NCBI RefSeq assembly: GCF_010692745.1
Contig: NZ_JAAHTB010000002.1
Location: 186,001-250,000 of the forward strand
Direction: 5' to 3'
Length of the DNA stretch: 64,000 nucleotides
Source of the DNA: Methylobacterium sp. BTF04
Lineage (GTDB): Bacteria; Pseudomonadota; Alphaproteobacteria; Rhizobiales; Beijerinckiaceae
A program made the position numbers and the translations under genes. This document shows, one piece after another, positions 26,344-35,535 of the stretch. Below the pieces are notes generated by a model. It worked only from the letters and a program-made list of their open reading frames with translations. It had not been told where the DNA came from and ran no database searches. The number at the start of each line of letters is the position of its first letter. Positions within the stretch are counted from its first letter, which is position 1.

Positions 26344-27513
26344 CTACTTGTCCGCGAACTCCACCTTCGCGCCGCGTTCGGTGCGGGAAGCGAGATCGCG
26401 CGCATCCCAGTTGGTCAGTCGGATACAGCCATGCGACTCGGTCTTGCCGACCTTCTCGGGCTCCGGCGTGCCGTGGATGCCGTAGGAGGGGATCGACAGG
26501 TCAATCCACACCAGTCCGACCGGATTGTTGGGGCCGGGCGCGATGGTGAATTTCGACTTCGATTTGACCCCGTCGAATTTGTACTTCGGGTTGTAGGTAT
26601 AGGTTGGCCGGAAGGCGACGCCCTCGACGGTGGCCTCGCCCGAGGGGGCCGGCTTCTCCTCGCTGCCGATGGAGGCGGGATAGGTGGCCCGCAGCGTCCC
26701 GTCCTTGCTAAAGGCACGGACCTGATGGCTGTCCTTATCGACGGCGATGCGGACGATGTCCTTCTCGGGTTTTTCGGAGTCTTTCTTGCCAGGCTCCTTC
26801 TTGCCGGATTCCTTCTTGTCCGAATCTCCCGGCTTGCCGGTCTCCATCGGCTTCACCGCCGCCACCAGGATGCTAGTCCCGGTCCGGCCGAAATCCGCAT
26901 TGGGATTCAAGGCGGTGAGGAGGTCGGGCGCCATGTGGAAGCGTTCGGCCAGCATTTCACGGGGGCTGGTATAGCCCATGGCGTCGAGGTCGGACTGATC
27001 CTCCATCTTTGCCGGGATCTTGTCGACGTAGGGACCGGCCGCATCCGCCTCGGAGATCGTGTACTCGGCCAGAACCGGACCGGTGCTCGCAGCCTGGAGC
27101 TTGTCGAGCAGGTCCGCGCTGAGGCCGGTGGGCTTCGGAAGGTTCTGGATCGCCGCGAACGCGGTCAGTGCGGCCCGCATATTGTCGCCGTCACGTCCGT
27201 CGATGGCGCCGGGCGAGGCATGGCCCCGGTCGAGGAGCACCTGGACCTTGATCAGGAGCGGCTGCGGCGCCTTGTCCCGTCCGGCGGTCTTCTCGGTCTT
27301 CTCGTCCTCTTTCGGCGCGCTGAACGTCGCCCCGTCGATGGTCTCGCGGGTCAGCGGCGGCTGGTCCTTCGGCTCGGCCTTTCCCGCCGAGTCAGCCTTG
27401 TCCGCAGGCCTGGCCTGCTCCGCCAATGCCGTGCCCGAGAGGCAAGCCAATGCAACGGCCGCGAGGCCGCCGCGTGTCACGATCCGACGCAGAGTCACGA
27501 GTGTTGTCTCCAT
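26344..27513 (-). CDS. L,D-transpeptidase with N-terminal peptidoglycan-binding-like region
   Basis: About 389 aa. Signal peptide ends near TALAEQ. A Lys/Glu/Asp-rich linker (to ~80) precedes a PG_binding_1-like segment (KVQVLLDRGHASPGAIDG, about 90-145), a LysM-like stretch (~180-215), a Lys-rich linker (GKKEPGKKDSEKPEKD) and a C-terminal YkuD domain from ~255. The catalytic His is in GIHGTPEPEKVG and the Cys in SHGCIRLTNWDA. The enzyme should form 3-3 crosslinks in the periplasm. The ATG at 27513 is preferred over a GTG nine bases upstream. An extensin-like gene lies directly upstream on the same strand. Confidence 0.92.
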   Translation of the reverse strand: METTLVTLRRIVTRGGLAAVALACLSGTALAEQARPADKADSAGKAEPKDQPPLTRETIDGATFSAPKEDEKTEKTAGRDKAPQPLLIKVQVLLDRGHASPGAIDGRDGDNMRAALTAFAAIQNLPKPTGLSADLLDKLQAASTGPVLAEYTISEADAAGPYVDKIPAKMEDQSDLDAMGYTSPREMLAERFHMAPDLLTALNPNADFGRTGTSILVAAVKPMETGKPGDSDKKESGKKEPGKKDSEKPEKDIVRIAVDKDSHQVRAFSKDGTLRATYPASIGSEEKPAPSGEATVEGVAFRPTYTYNPKYKFDGVKSKSKFTIAPGPNNPVGLVWIDLSIPSYGIHGTPEPEKVGKTESHGCIRLTNWDARDLASRTERGAKVEFADK

Positions 27514-27566
27514 AGGCCGCACGGCCCTGCTGATAAGCTGCAGCGCGACCCCGCCGTTCCATCACC

Positions 27567-28523
27567 CTATTGGCAGAGACGGTGTCCCGCGGGGCGCTCG
27601 CGCTCATCGAGATGGAGATGGTTGGCGTGCGCCGGGTCTGAACCCGGCCCGAGCACGGTTCGAAAGTAGCCGCAGGCCTTGGCCCGCACCGCGGCGAGGA
27701 ACGTCGCCTCCGGGGCACCCTCGGGGAGAGCCACCACGGCGATGGCGGCGCGGTTGGCGAAGCCGAAGCCCATCACGTCGATGCCGTTGGCGAAGCTGTG
27801 CTCGCTCAGCTTGGCATCGGGATCGTGGTTCTGGCCGCGGCACTCGTAGGAGGTGCCCACCGACAGGCTTTTCAGCGGCCGCCCGAGATCGCGCTCGGCT
27901 GCCACCTGGGCCTCCGTAGCCCAGCGAGCCAACGCTTCGGCCGCACCGCAGACGAGGGTCGCCGGTGGATCGAGGGCGAGGCCGCCGGCCAGGCTCGACA
28001 GCTTGAGCGGCTTGGCCGCGCCGCATTGGCCGTTGGCGATGGCCGGCAGCGGCGCGAACGCGGCACCGAGGCGCTCCAGGCGTTGGCGGCAGGCAGTGTC
28101 GTCCGGGGCCGCCACCGTCAGGGCGAGCGGCGTCTCGACCGAAAGCTCGGCCGGGCGCGGCGGGGGGAGGGGGAGGGCGCCCGGCTCCGGAGCCGGCAGC
28201 ACTTCGGAGGATTTGGGCTCGGGAGTTTTGGGCTCGGGAGTTTTCGCGGTCTCCGGGGCCTTGGGGGTACCCGAGAGTTCCGGTGGCCGCTCGGGCGGGA
28301 GCGGGGCATCCGCCACGGGATTGGCCGGCGGTCCATCCGGCACCTTGGTCAGTTCGGCAGGACGCACAGGCGGAACCGGCGGCGGCATCGGGATCGCGGT
28401 GGCGTCGGACGGCACGATTCCCGCCTGCTGCGCCAAGGCCCCGGATGCGTCGAGGAGGAGCGCCAGCAGCGCGCAGCGGAGTAGGGCCGACGAAGTGGCA
28501 GCAGACGAGCGAGGCGGGTGCAT
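27567..28523 (-). CDS. Extensin-like family protein
   Basis: 318 aa. A signal peptide (ending near GALAQQ) is followed by about 110 residues rich in Pro, Glu and Thr, with tandem KTPEPKT units. The C-terminal ~180 residues form the Extensin_C domain: CRQRLERLGAAFAPLP, CGAAKPLKLSSL, YECRGQNHDPDAKLSEHSFANGIDVMGF, FFR/YFRTVLGPGSDPAHANHLHLD and a terminal LCQ. The D/H-rich SEH...D and HANHLHLD elements resemble the metal sites of D-Ala-D-Ala carboxypeptidase/VanY-like folds, so a cell-wall peptidase role is plausible. Upstream of, and possibly cotranscribed with, the L,D-transpeptidase. Confidence 0.88.
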   Translation of the reverse strand: MHPPRSSAATSSALLRCALLALLLDASGALAQQAGIVPSDATAIPMPPPVPPVRPAELTKVPDGPPANPVADAPLPPERPPELSGTPKAPETAKTPEPKTPEPKSSEVLPAPEPGALPLPPPRPAELSVETPLALTVAAPDDTACRQRLERLGAAFAPLPAIANGQCGAAKPLKLSSLAGGLALDPPATLVCGAAEALARWATEAQVAAERDLGRPLKSLSVGTSYECRGQNHDPDAKLSEHSFANGIDVMGFGFANRAAIAVVALPEGAPEATFLAAVRAKACGYFRTVLGPGSDPAHANHLHLDERERPAGHRLCQ

Positions 28524-28710
28524 CCCGATCCAATCCCGATCCGGCCTCGCGAGGTGTCTCGGAGGGCCAGTCAGGCGCGCACGATCGGGGTGTTGTCCGA
28601 TCCGGGCAATGACACGGAATCCACGCTCGTCATCAAACGGCGGCCGTTCGCCTTTGCGCTCGGCCGTCGCGTGCTTACCTTAGCGCCGTGCGGACGACCG
28701 ACGACCAGGA

Positions 28711-30816
28711 ATGACGATGACTGCCGAGACACCCAACGCCTCCGACGCTGCGGCGAGCCCCCCGACCAGCAGCGCAACGATCGGTCCGTTCGCGGATCGC
28801 GTCTGGACCACCCCGCACGGGCTACCGCCCTTCGAGAGTATCCGCGCCGAGCATTATCTCCCGGCCTTCGAGACGACACTCGCCGCCCACGCGTCCGAGA
28901 TCGCCGCCATCGCGAACAATCCGGATGCGCCGACCTTCGACAACAGCGTCGCCGCCCTGGAGCGCGCCGGGCTCGATCTCGATCGGGTCGCCAGCGTGTT
29001 CTTCAACCTGAGCGGCAGCAACACCGATTCGGAGCTGCAGGCCGTCGAGCGCGCGATCACGCCGCGTCTGGCCCGCCACGGCAGCGCCATCTACCTGAAC
29101 CCCGATCTGTGGGCCCGCATCTCGGTGATCGATGCCGATGCGGAGAACCTCGGGTCGGAGGAGCGTCGGGTTCTCGACCGCTACCGCACACGCTTTCGCC
29201 GCTCAGGCGCCGATCTCGCGCCCGAGGCCAAGACCCGCATGGCCGAGATCGCCGGCCGCATGGCCGAACTCGGCACCAGCTTCAGCCAGAACCTGCTTGC
29301 CGACGAAGGTGCCTTCGCGCTGCCGCTCGACGGCGAGGACGATCTCGCCGGCCTGCCGCCGTTCCTGCGCTCGGCCGCAGCGTCCGCAGCCAAGGAGCGC
29401 GGTGGGACGCATGCCCACGTCATCACCCTGTCGCGCTCGCTGATCGAGCCGTTCCTGGTGTTCTCCACGCGCCGCGATCTGCGGGAGAAGGCCTACGCGG
29501 CGTGGTCGAAGCGCGGCGAGAGTGGCGGCGAGACCGACAACCGCGCCATTATTGCCGAGATCGTATCCCTGCGCGCCGAACGTGCCCGGCTGCTCGGGTT
29601 CGACAGCTTCGCGCACTTCAAGCTCTCCGACACCATGGCGCGCACGCCCGACAACGCCATGGACCTGTTGCGCAACGTCTGGACCCCGGCGCACCATCAG
29701 GCGGCGACCGAGCGCGATCGGCTTCAGGCATTGGTGCAGGCGGAGGGGCACAACTTCGCCCTCGCACGGCACGATTGGCGCCACTACGCCGAGAAACTGC
29801 GCCGGGCCGAGCACAACCTCGACGAGGGCGAGATCAAGCCGTACCTGCCCCTCGACGGTGTGATCGCCGCCTCGTTCGATACGGCCACGCGCCTGTTCGG
29901 GCTGCAGTTCGAGGAACTGGCGGACGTGCCGCGCTACCATCCCGACGTGCGGGCCTGGGCGGTGCGGAATGCCGACGGGTCCGAGGTCGGGGTGTTCCTG
30001 GGCGATTATTTCGCCCGCGCCTCGAAGCGCAGCGGCGCCTGGATGAGCGCCTTCCGCTCGCAGGAGCGGCTCAACGGCACGATCACGCCGATCATCGTCA
30101 ACGTGATGAATTTCGCCAAGGCTCCCGAGGGTGAGGCAACGCTGCTGTCGTTCGACGACGCCCGCACGCTGTTTCACGAATTCGGCCACGCCCTGCATGG
30201 GCTCCTCTCCGACGTGACCTACCCGCTGTTGGCGGGCACGGCGGTTGCCGGCGACTTCGTCGAGCTGCCCTCGCAGCTCTACGAGCATTGGCTCGAACAG
30301 CCGGAAGTTCTGCGCGAGCACGCCCGCCATTACCGCACCGGCGAGCCGATGCCGGAAGACCTGCTGAAGCGCCTGCTCGCCGCGCGCACCTTCAACCAGG
30401 GTTTTGCCACCATCGAATACACGTCGTCGGCGATCGTCGACATGACCCTGCACCTGTCGAATGCCGGCGAAGACGGGCTCGATGTGCTGGACTTCGAGGC
30501 CGATGCGCTCAAGCGGATCGCGATGCCGCCGGAGATCTCCATGCGGCACCGCTCGCCGCATTTCGCGCATATCTTCTCGGGCGACGGCTATGCGGCCGGA
30601 TATTACAGCTACCTATGGTCGGAGGTGCTTGACGCGGATGCCTTCGACGCGTTCCGCGAGGCCGGCAATATCTTCGATCCGGAGATTGCGGCGCGCCTGC
30701 GCAAATTCGTCTACGGAGCCGGCAACCTGCGTGATCCCGGTGAGGCCTACATCGCCTTCCGCGGGCGACTGCCGAGCATCGATCCGCTGCTGCGCCAACG
30801 CGGTCTCGCCACCTGA
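28711..30816 (+). CDS. M3 family oligopeptidase (peptidyl-dipeptidase Dcp / oligopeptidase A-like)
   Basis: 701-aa zinc metallopeptidase, cytoplasmic (no signal peptide). The zinc site is HEFGHALH with the third ligand Glu about 28 residues further on (VELPSQLYEHWLEQPEVL). Other family blocks are PFLVFSTRRDLREKAYAAW, GVFLGDYFARASKRSGAWMS and FSGDGYAAGYYSYLWSEVLDADAF near the C-terminus. Length matches Dcp/OpdA. It degrades short peptides left by larger proteases. Isolated from its neighbours: the ATG at 28711 lies 187 bases after the divergent extensin gene. Confidence 0.95.
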   Translation: MTMTAETPNASDAAASPPTSSATIGPFADRVWTTPHGLPPFESIRAEHYLPAFETTLAAHASEIAAIANNPDAPTFDNSVAALERAGLDLDRVASVFFNLSGSNTDSELQAVERAITPRLARHGSAIYLNPDLWARISVIDADAENLGSEERRVLDRYRTRFRRSGADLAPEAKTRMAEIAGRMAELGTSFSQNLLADEGAFALPLDGEDDLAGLPPFLRSAAASAAKERGGTHAHVITLSRSLIEPFLVFSTRRDLREKAYAAWSKRGESGGETDNRAIIAEIVSLRAERARLLGFDSFAHFKLSDTMARTPDNAMDLLRNVWTPAHHQAATERDRLQALVQAEGHNFALARHDWRHYAEKLRRAEHNLDEGEIKPYLPLDGVIAASFDTATRLFGLQFEELADVPRYHPDVRAWAVRNADGSEVGVFLGDYFARASKRSGAWMSAFRSQERLNGTITPIIVNVMNFAKAPEGEATLLSFDDARTLFHEFGHALHGLLSDVTYPLLAGTAVAGDFVELPSQLYEHWLEQPEVLREHARHYRTGEPMPEDLLKRLLAARTFNQGFATIEYTSSAIVDMTLHLSNAGEDGLDVLDFEADALKRIAMPPEISMRHRSPHFAHIFSGDGYAAGYYSYLWSEVLDADAFDAFREAGNIFDPEIAARLRKFVYGAGNLRDPGEAYIAFRGRLPSIDPLLRQRGLAT

Positions 30817-30892
30817 TCGGGCGCCAGTGGTAACGATTTCGTAAAGAAGTATCCTTAACCAATGCTTCTTGCACCATCGGGAAGCATTGGTC

Positions 30893-31723
30893 ATGACGGA
30901 TCAGGACACCTCGCCGGAAGCGCTGCTGAAGCAGGTGATCACGAGCGCCAAGGCGGCACACAAGCCCGCCGCGCCGACGCTCGTGACGGAAGCGGCCGTC
31001 GAGCCGGCCCGCATCCCGCAACCCAAGGCCGGTTTGAGGTTCGACCCGCGCCTGATCGGCTTGGTCGGCGGTGCACTGGCCATCGGTGTGGTGCTGGGTG
31101 CCGGAGCGGCGAGCCTCGCCGGCGCCCATGGCGACCGATCGGGTGACACGTTCGTACAGGTCCAGACCTCTCTCGACGCCGCCCGTGGCGAGACCGAGCG
31201 CACACAGGCGCAGGTGGAGCGGATCGGTAAAAGCATTTCGCAGGTGCAAGACAGCGGCGAGGCGACCCGCATCGAAGCCCGAACCCGCGGCACCGCATTG
31301 ACGGAGCGAATCACACGCGCAGAACAGGCTTTGACGGGCAAGATCGCCGCATTGGCCGACAAGCTCGAACAGGCAGAGAAAGAGCAGGCTGCGCAAATTA
31401 CTGCATGGACCGCTCAGAGCGAAAAGCGTCCGGCTGTGCAGGTCTCCGCTTCCCCCGCTGCGGGCCCTGTGACGACTACACAGTCGGACCCCACGCAAAC
31501 CGGGGCTCTCGCCGACAAGCCCAAACCTTCCCCGACCGAAAATTGGGCGGTGCGTGAGGTCTATGATGGGATCGCGATGTTGGAAGATCGGAAGCGCCGG
31601 CTCGTCGAGGTCGGGCCGGGAGATGTGGTCCCGGGTGTCGGTCGGATCGAGGCTATCGAACGGCGGGGTAAATCATGGGTTGTCGTAACACGCCAGGGAA
31701 CCATCACCCCACAAACATGGTAG
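30893..31723 (+). CDS. Membrane-anchored coiled-coil protein of unknown function
   Basis: 276 aa. It has a short cytoplasmic N-terminus, one membrane segment (LIGLVGGALAIGVVLGAGAASLAG, about 57-80), a periplasmic coiled coil (about 85-175, with runs such as ARGETERTQAQVERIGKSI) and a Pro/Thr linker. A C-terminal domain of ~65 residues (ENWAVREVYDGIAMLEDR, then VGPGDVVPGVGRIEAIERRG and WVVVTRQGTI) resembles a small beta domain often seen in Hyphomicrobiales. The start at 30893 has GGGAAG nearby. Function unknown; an envelope-organising role is only a guess. Confidence 0.75.
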   Translation: MTDQDTSPEALLKQVITSAKAAHKPAAPTLVTEAAVEPARIPQPKAGLRFDPRLIGLVGGALAIGVVLGAGAASLAGAHGDRSGDTFVQVQTSLDAARGETERTQAQVERIGKSISQVQDSGEATRIEARTRGTALTERITRAEQALTGKIAALADKLEQAEKEQAAQITAWTAQSEKRPAVQVSASPAAGPVTTTQSDPTQTGALADKPKPSPTENWAVREVYDGIAMLEDRKRRLVEVGPGDVVPGVGRIEAIERRGKSWVVVTRQGTITPQTW

Positions 31724-31751
31724 GCGAGGAAAGTGTAGCCGGAACGCCAAG

Positions 31752-31967
31752 CTAAGACGCTTGGGTCTCAATCTCGATCTCGACGAAACCGACTGGATGG
31801 CGCGGCTCCATCGTCATCGGGTCTGCCATCATCGCGCCGCGTGCCGCGCGATTGCGGCCATGCGTCAAGGCCCGGCTCTGTGCCTCCTGCGAGGGGTGCA
31901 GAATCGCGGCAAGAAAGGCGTGGCCTTCGAATTCGGCGTCTAAGTTCTTGGATTCAAAAACTGGCAT
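31752..31967 (-). CDS. Small hypothetical protein (71 aa)
   Basis: Unrecognised. The start is placed at 31967 (MPVFESKNLDAEFEGHAFL); the in-frame extension to 32003 is less likely. No signal peptide or membrane segment. The middle is polar and Arg-rich, and the end is acidic (VEIEIETQAS). No strong ribosome site is seen, and the coding case rests on reasonable composition and a stretch of intact frame between two gene ends. Confidence 0.4.
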   Translation of the reverse strand: MPVFESKNLDAEFEGHAFLAAILHPSQEAQSRALTHGRNRAARGAMMADPMTMEPRHPVGFVEIEIETQAS

Positions 31968-32374
31968 GACGGTCACTCGACCTGAGGCCTTGCGTCCCTT
32001 CATCGGGTCCGCAGAAATCGGCTATTCGCATACAATGTGGACAACGGCAATAAGTTCCGTGACCGCCCGATTATTTACCATTAATTTACGTTCGCATTGC
32101 GCAAAAGGTTTCGCAGTGCGGCAGCGCACGTGATTACAGTGGTCGGCTGCGGTTTTCAGTAATCGCGGTTCTGGCTCGCGAACCCCCAAACGGGGCGACA
32201 CGACAGCGTCTTTGATACCTTCGACGCCGCTGCAAGGCCGCGCAGGCGCGTTTCCAAAGCGCTGCAAAAGCGATGGTTTTCACCGGTTATCGGACCGCCC
32301 TTGGGATGCTCGTCGGCGGCAAGGGTGGAAACCGGCCTGCAAAGCCTCGAGACCGGATAAGCGCTGCAGACACG
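31968..32374. other. Intergenic region without a recognised gene
   Basis: About 400 bases between the small hypothetical gene and the grxD terminator. Part of it (around 32030-32100) is clearly less GC-rich than the surroundings. A possible 81-aa minus-strand frame (32022-32267) has no ribosome site or protein-like composition. It may hold a promoter for the 31752-31967 gene or a small RNA; nothing specific can be supported. Confidence 0.4.
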
Positions 32375-32377
32375 AAA

Positions 32378-32397
32378 AAGGGCGCTCGCGCGCCCTT
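32378..32397 (-). terminator. Rho-independent terminator of the purL-bolA-grxD run
   Basis: Perfect 8-bp stem AAGGGCGC / GCGCCCTT with a 4-base loop, followed on the minus strand by TTT beyond the stem. It lies 28 bases after the grxD stop codon. Confidence 0.85.
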
Positions 32398-32425
32398 CAT
32401 CGACTTACGGACAGTCTGTGGCGTG

Positions 32426-32767
32426 TCAGGCGGCGGTCGCGGCCTTCACCGGAACGCCCTTCTCGGCGAGGAATTGCTGCAATTCCCCCGACTGAAACAT
32501 CTCGCGGGTGATGTCGCAACCACCGACGAACTCACCCTTCACGTAGATCTGCGGGATCGTCGGCCAGTTCGAGAACGCCTTGATACCGTCGCGGATCGCC
32601 ATGTCGTCGAGGACGTTCACGCCCTTGAACGGCACTTCGAGGTAGTTGAGAATCTGCACGACCTGTCCGGAGAAGCCGCACATGGGGAATTGCGGCGTGC
32701 CCTTCATGAACACGACCACGTCCTGGGACTTGATCTCGGTCTCGATCAGGGTGTTGGCGTCGCTCAT
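32426..32767 (-). CDS. grxD: Monothiol glutaredoxin, Grx4 family (CGFS)
   Basis: 113 aa. Carries [2Fe-2S] clusters with glutathione and hands them to client proteins, often together with BolA. The CGFS active site is in [33 protein letters not shown] supplies the TIP-type glutathione contacts. Length is typical. It follows bolA on the same strand with a 133-base gap, in the conserved purL-bolA-grxD order of alphaproteobacteria, and ends at a good terminator. Confidence 0.97.
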   Translation of the reverse strand: MSDANTLIETEIKSQDVVVFMKGTPQFPMCGFSGQVVQILNYLEVPFKGVNVLDDMAIRDGIKAFSNWPTIPQIYVKGEFVGGCDITREMFQSGELQQFLAEKGVPVKAATAA

Positions 32768-32900
32768 GAGGATCCTCGTGATTTAAAGAACGGCCTACGT
32801 CACCGTTCAGGTCAGGATTGATTCGTCGATTTCAAGGCCGCCGCTTCCACGATCAGTCGGAGGATGGCTTCGACCTCCGAGGTCTCCCTCGGCGTGTCCC

Positions 32901-33137
32901 TCAATCCTGGGGTAGGCCGGTGGTGAGCGCAAGGGCGTGCAGCACGCCACCCATGCGCCCCTGAAGCGCGCCGTAGACCATCTGGTGCTGGGCCACCCGC
33001 GTCTTGCCCTTGAAGGCCGACGATAGGACGGTGGCGGCATAATGGTCGCCGTCGCCGGCCAGATCCTTGATCTCGACCTGCGCGTCCGGCAACGCCTGCC
33101 GGATCATGTCTTCGATCTCGCGCGCATCCATCGGCAT
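32901..33137 (-). CDS. bolA: BolA family protein
   Basis: 78 aa, the IbaG/BolA2-like small form. It starts at the ATG at 33137 (MPMDAREIEDMIRQALPDA), which has AGGAG nine bases upstream; the longer frame to 33218 reaches into purL and is rejected. The class-II KH-like fold is visible: VEIKDLAGDGDHYAATVLSSAF, VAQHQMVYGALQGRMGG and HALALTTG, with the conserved His in QHQMVY. It probably bridges a Fe-S cluster with the CGFS glutaredoxin encoded downstream. Confidence 0.94.
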   Translation of the reverse strand: MPMDAREIEDMIRQALPDAQVEIKDLAGDGDHYAATVLSSAFKGKTRVAQHQMVYGALQGRMGGVLHALALTTGLPQD

Positions 33138-33169
33138 GATGTTGAACTCCTGGAGGTCTTTTGGGTCGC

Positions 33170-35395
33170 TCAGGCCTGAACGCCGGCGGGCTGGCTCGCC
33201 ATGTAGGCCGGCAGCCATCCCTCGTGGGTGTCGCGCAACGCAGCCACCGATATGGTCTCGCCGCCGGGGAGCGTCAAACGGTCGGAGCCTGTGACGCCGA
33301 CGGCGACGGCTTCGATCCCCTGTGCCGAGGCGCTGTAGAGCAGGTCCGGCACGGTCTCGGGGTGGACGGCGAGAAGGTAGCGCGCCTGATCCTCGCCGAA
33401 GAGGTAGGCATGAGTTGCCAGTCCGGCCGGGGTCTCGGGGAGAGCGGCGCCGATGCCGCCGGCCATCGCCATTTCGGCGAGCGCCACCGCGAGGCCGCCG
33501 TCGGACAGGTCGTGGACCGTATCGACGCGGCCGGAAGTGATGAGTTCGCGGACGAAATCGCCGTTACGGCGCTCGATGGCGAGATCCACCGGCGGCGGCG
33601 CACCCTCTTCACGGCCGGCGATGACAGCGAGATAGACCGATTGGCCGAGCCAACCGGCGGTGGCACCAACCAGCACCAGGATGTCGCCCTCGCGCTTGAG
33701 GTCGATGGTGGCATGAACCGTCACGTCGTCGAGGACGCCGACGCCGCCGATGGTCGGGGTCGGCAGGATACCGACGCCGTTGGTCTCATTGTAGAGCGAC
33801 ACGTTGCCGGACACGACGGGGAAGTCGAGGGCGAGACAGGCCTCGCCGATCCCCTTGAGGCAGCCGATGAGCTGGCCCATCACCTCAGGCTTCTCTGGAT
33901 TGCCGAAGTTGAGGTTGTCGGTGATGGCGAGGGGCCGCGCTCCCACGGCGGTGAGGTTGCGCCAGGCTTCCGCTACCGCCTGTTTGCCGCCCTCCACCGG
34001 ATCGGCCTCGCAATAGCGCGGGGTGACGTCGGCCGTCATGGCGAGGCCCTTGGGGCCGTCCTCGACACGCACGATAGCCGCGTCGCCACCCGGCTTCTGC
34101 ACCGTGTTGCCACCAATGTAGTGGTCGTATTGCTCGTAGACCCAGCGCTTGGACGACAGGTCCGGCGAGCCGATGAGCGCCTTCAGCGCCGCCGCGCTGC
34201 CCATCGTCTCGGGCACGTCGGCGGACGCGATCACCGGCTGATGGGTGTTGGCGATGTGCGGCCGGTCATAGAGCGGTGCCTCGTCGCCGAGTTCCTTGAT
34301 CGGCAGGTCGGCCATGACGACACCGTCATGCTTGACCACGAAGCGCAGCGTGTCGGTGGTGTGGCCGATGATCGCGAAGTCGAGGCCCCATTTCACGAAG
34401 ATCGCCTCGGCCTCGGCCTCCATGCCGGGCTTGAGCACCATGAGCATCCGCTCCTGGCTCTCGGACAGCATCATCTCGTAGGCGCTCATGCCGGCCTCTC
34501 GGGCCGGCACCTTCTCGATGTGGAGCTCGACGCCGAGATCGCCCTTGGCGCCCATCTCGACGGCCGAGCAGGTGAGGCCGGCAGCGCCCATGTCCTGGAT
34601 GGCGATGACGGCGCCGGACGCCATCAGTTCGAGGCAGGCTTCCAGCAACAGCTTCTCGGCGAAGGGGTCGCCGACCTGCACGGTGGGGCGCTTCGATTCC
34701 GAGGATTCGTCGAATTCGGCCGACGCCATGGTGGCACCGTGGATGCCGTCGCGGCCGGTCTTCGAGCCGAGATAGACGATGGAATTCCCGACCCCCGTCG
34801 CCGCCGCGTAGAAGATCGCGTCGGTCTTGGCGAGACCCACCGCCATGGCGTTGACGAGGATGTTGCCGTCGTAGCGCGAGTGGAAGCCCATCAGGCCGCC
34901 CACCGTCGGCACACCGAAGGAATTGCCGTAGCCGCCGATGCCCGCGACCACGCCCGAGACGAGGTGACGGGTGCGCGGGTGATCTGGCGACCCGAAGCGG
35001 AGGGCATTGAGCGCCGCGATCGGCCGCGCGCCCATGGTGAACACGTCGCGAAGGATACCGCCGACACCGGTGGTCGCACCCTGATAGGGCTCGATGAAGC
35101 TCGGGTGGTTGTGGCTCTCCATCTTGAAGACGCAGGCCAGCCCGTCGCCGATGTCGATGACGCCGGCATTTTCGCCCGGCCCCTGGATCACCCACGGTGC
35201 CGAGGTCGGCAACCCGCGCAGATGCTTTCGCGACGACTTGTAGGAGCAATGCTCGTTCCACATCGCCGAGACGATGCCGAGTTCGGTCAGGGTCGGGTCA
35301 CGCCCGATGAGGCCGCGGAACCGCGCGTACTCGTCCGGCGTCAGGCCGTGCTGACGCACCAGTTCGTCGGTGATCGGAACATCGTTGCGGAACAT
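33170..35395 (-). CDS. purL: Phosphoribosylformylglycinamidine synthase subunit PurL
   Basis: About 741 aa. The small-type PurL makes FGAM from FGAR in purine synthesis, with PurQ and PurS as partners (not in this window). Motifs in order: [78 protein letters not shown], and the second half with [22 protein letters not shown] and [19 protein letters not shown]. The start at 35395 ([13 protein letters not shown]) matches the family's N-terminus and has AGAGAGG before it; the ATG at 35428 is possible. Heads the purL-bolA-grxD run. Confidence 0.96.
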   Translation of the reverse strand: MFRNDVPITDELVRQHGLTPDEYARFRGLIGRDPTLTELGIVSAMWNEHCSYKSSRKHLRGLPTSAPWVIQGPGENAGVIDIGDGLACVFKMESHNHPSFIEPYQGATTGVGGILRDVFTMGARPIAALNALRFGSPDHPRTRHLVSGVVAGIGGYGNSFGVPTVGGLMGFHSRYDGNILVNAMAVGLAKTDAIFYAAATGVGNSIVYLGSKTGRDGIHGATMASAEFDESSESKRPTVQVGDPFAEKLLLEACLELMASGAVIAIQDMGAAGLTCSAVEMGAKGDLGVELHIEKVPAREAGMSAYEMMLSESQERMLMVLKPGMEAEAEAIFVKWGLDFAIIGHTTDTLRFVVKHDGVVMADLPIKELGDEAPLYDRPHIANTHQPVIASADVPETMGSAAALKALIGSPDLSSKRWVYEQYDHYIGGNTVQKPGGDAAIVRVEDGPKGLAMTADVTPRYCEADPVEGGKQAVAEAWRNLTAVGARPLAITDNLNFGNPEKPEVMGQLIGCLKGIGEACLALDFPVVSGNVSLYNETNGVGILPTPTIGGVGVLDDVTVHATIDLKREGDILVLVGATAGWLGQSVYLAVIAGREEGAPPPVDLAIERRNGDFVRELITSGRVDTVHDLSDGGLAVALAEMAMAGGIGAALPETPAGLATHAYLFGEDQARYLLAVHPETVPDLLYSASAQGIEAVAVGVTGSDRLTLPGGETISVAALRDTHEGWLPAYMASQPAGVQA

Positions 35396-35535
35396 TCGGC
35401 CTCTCTCGACACGATTCTGCGCGGCCATCTCGCCGACGTGTCCGTCTTTGTCGAGACGGCTCTAGAGGGTAACGCCGCGCCCTGGCAACACGCGATCGCG
35501 GAACGGCGCGCACGCTTCACCGGGATCGGCGTGGA

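Noticed and set aside
32022..32267. An 81-codon minus-strand frame
   Set aside because: No ribosome site, no hydrophobic or domain pattern, and it lies in a relatively AT-rich intergenic stretch.
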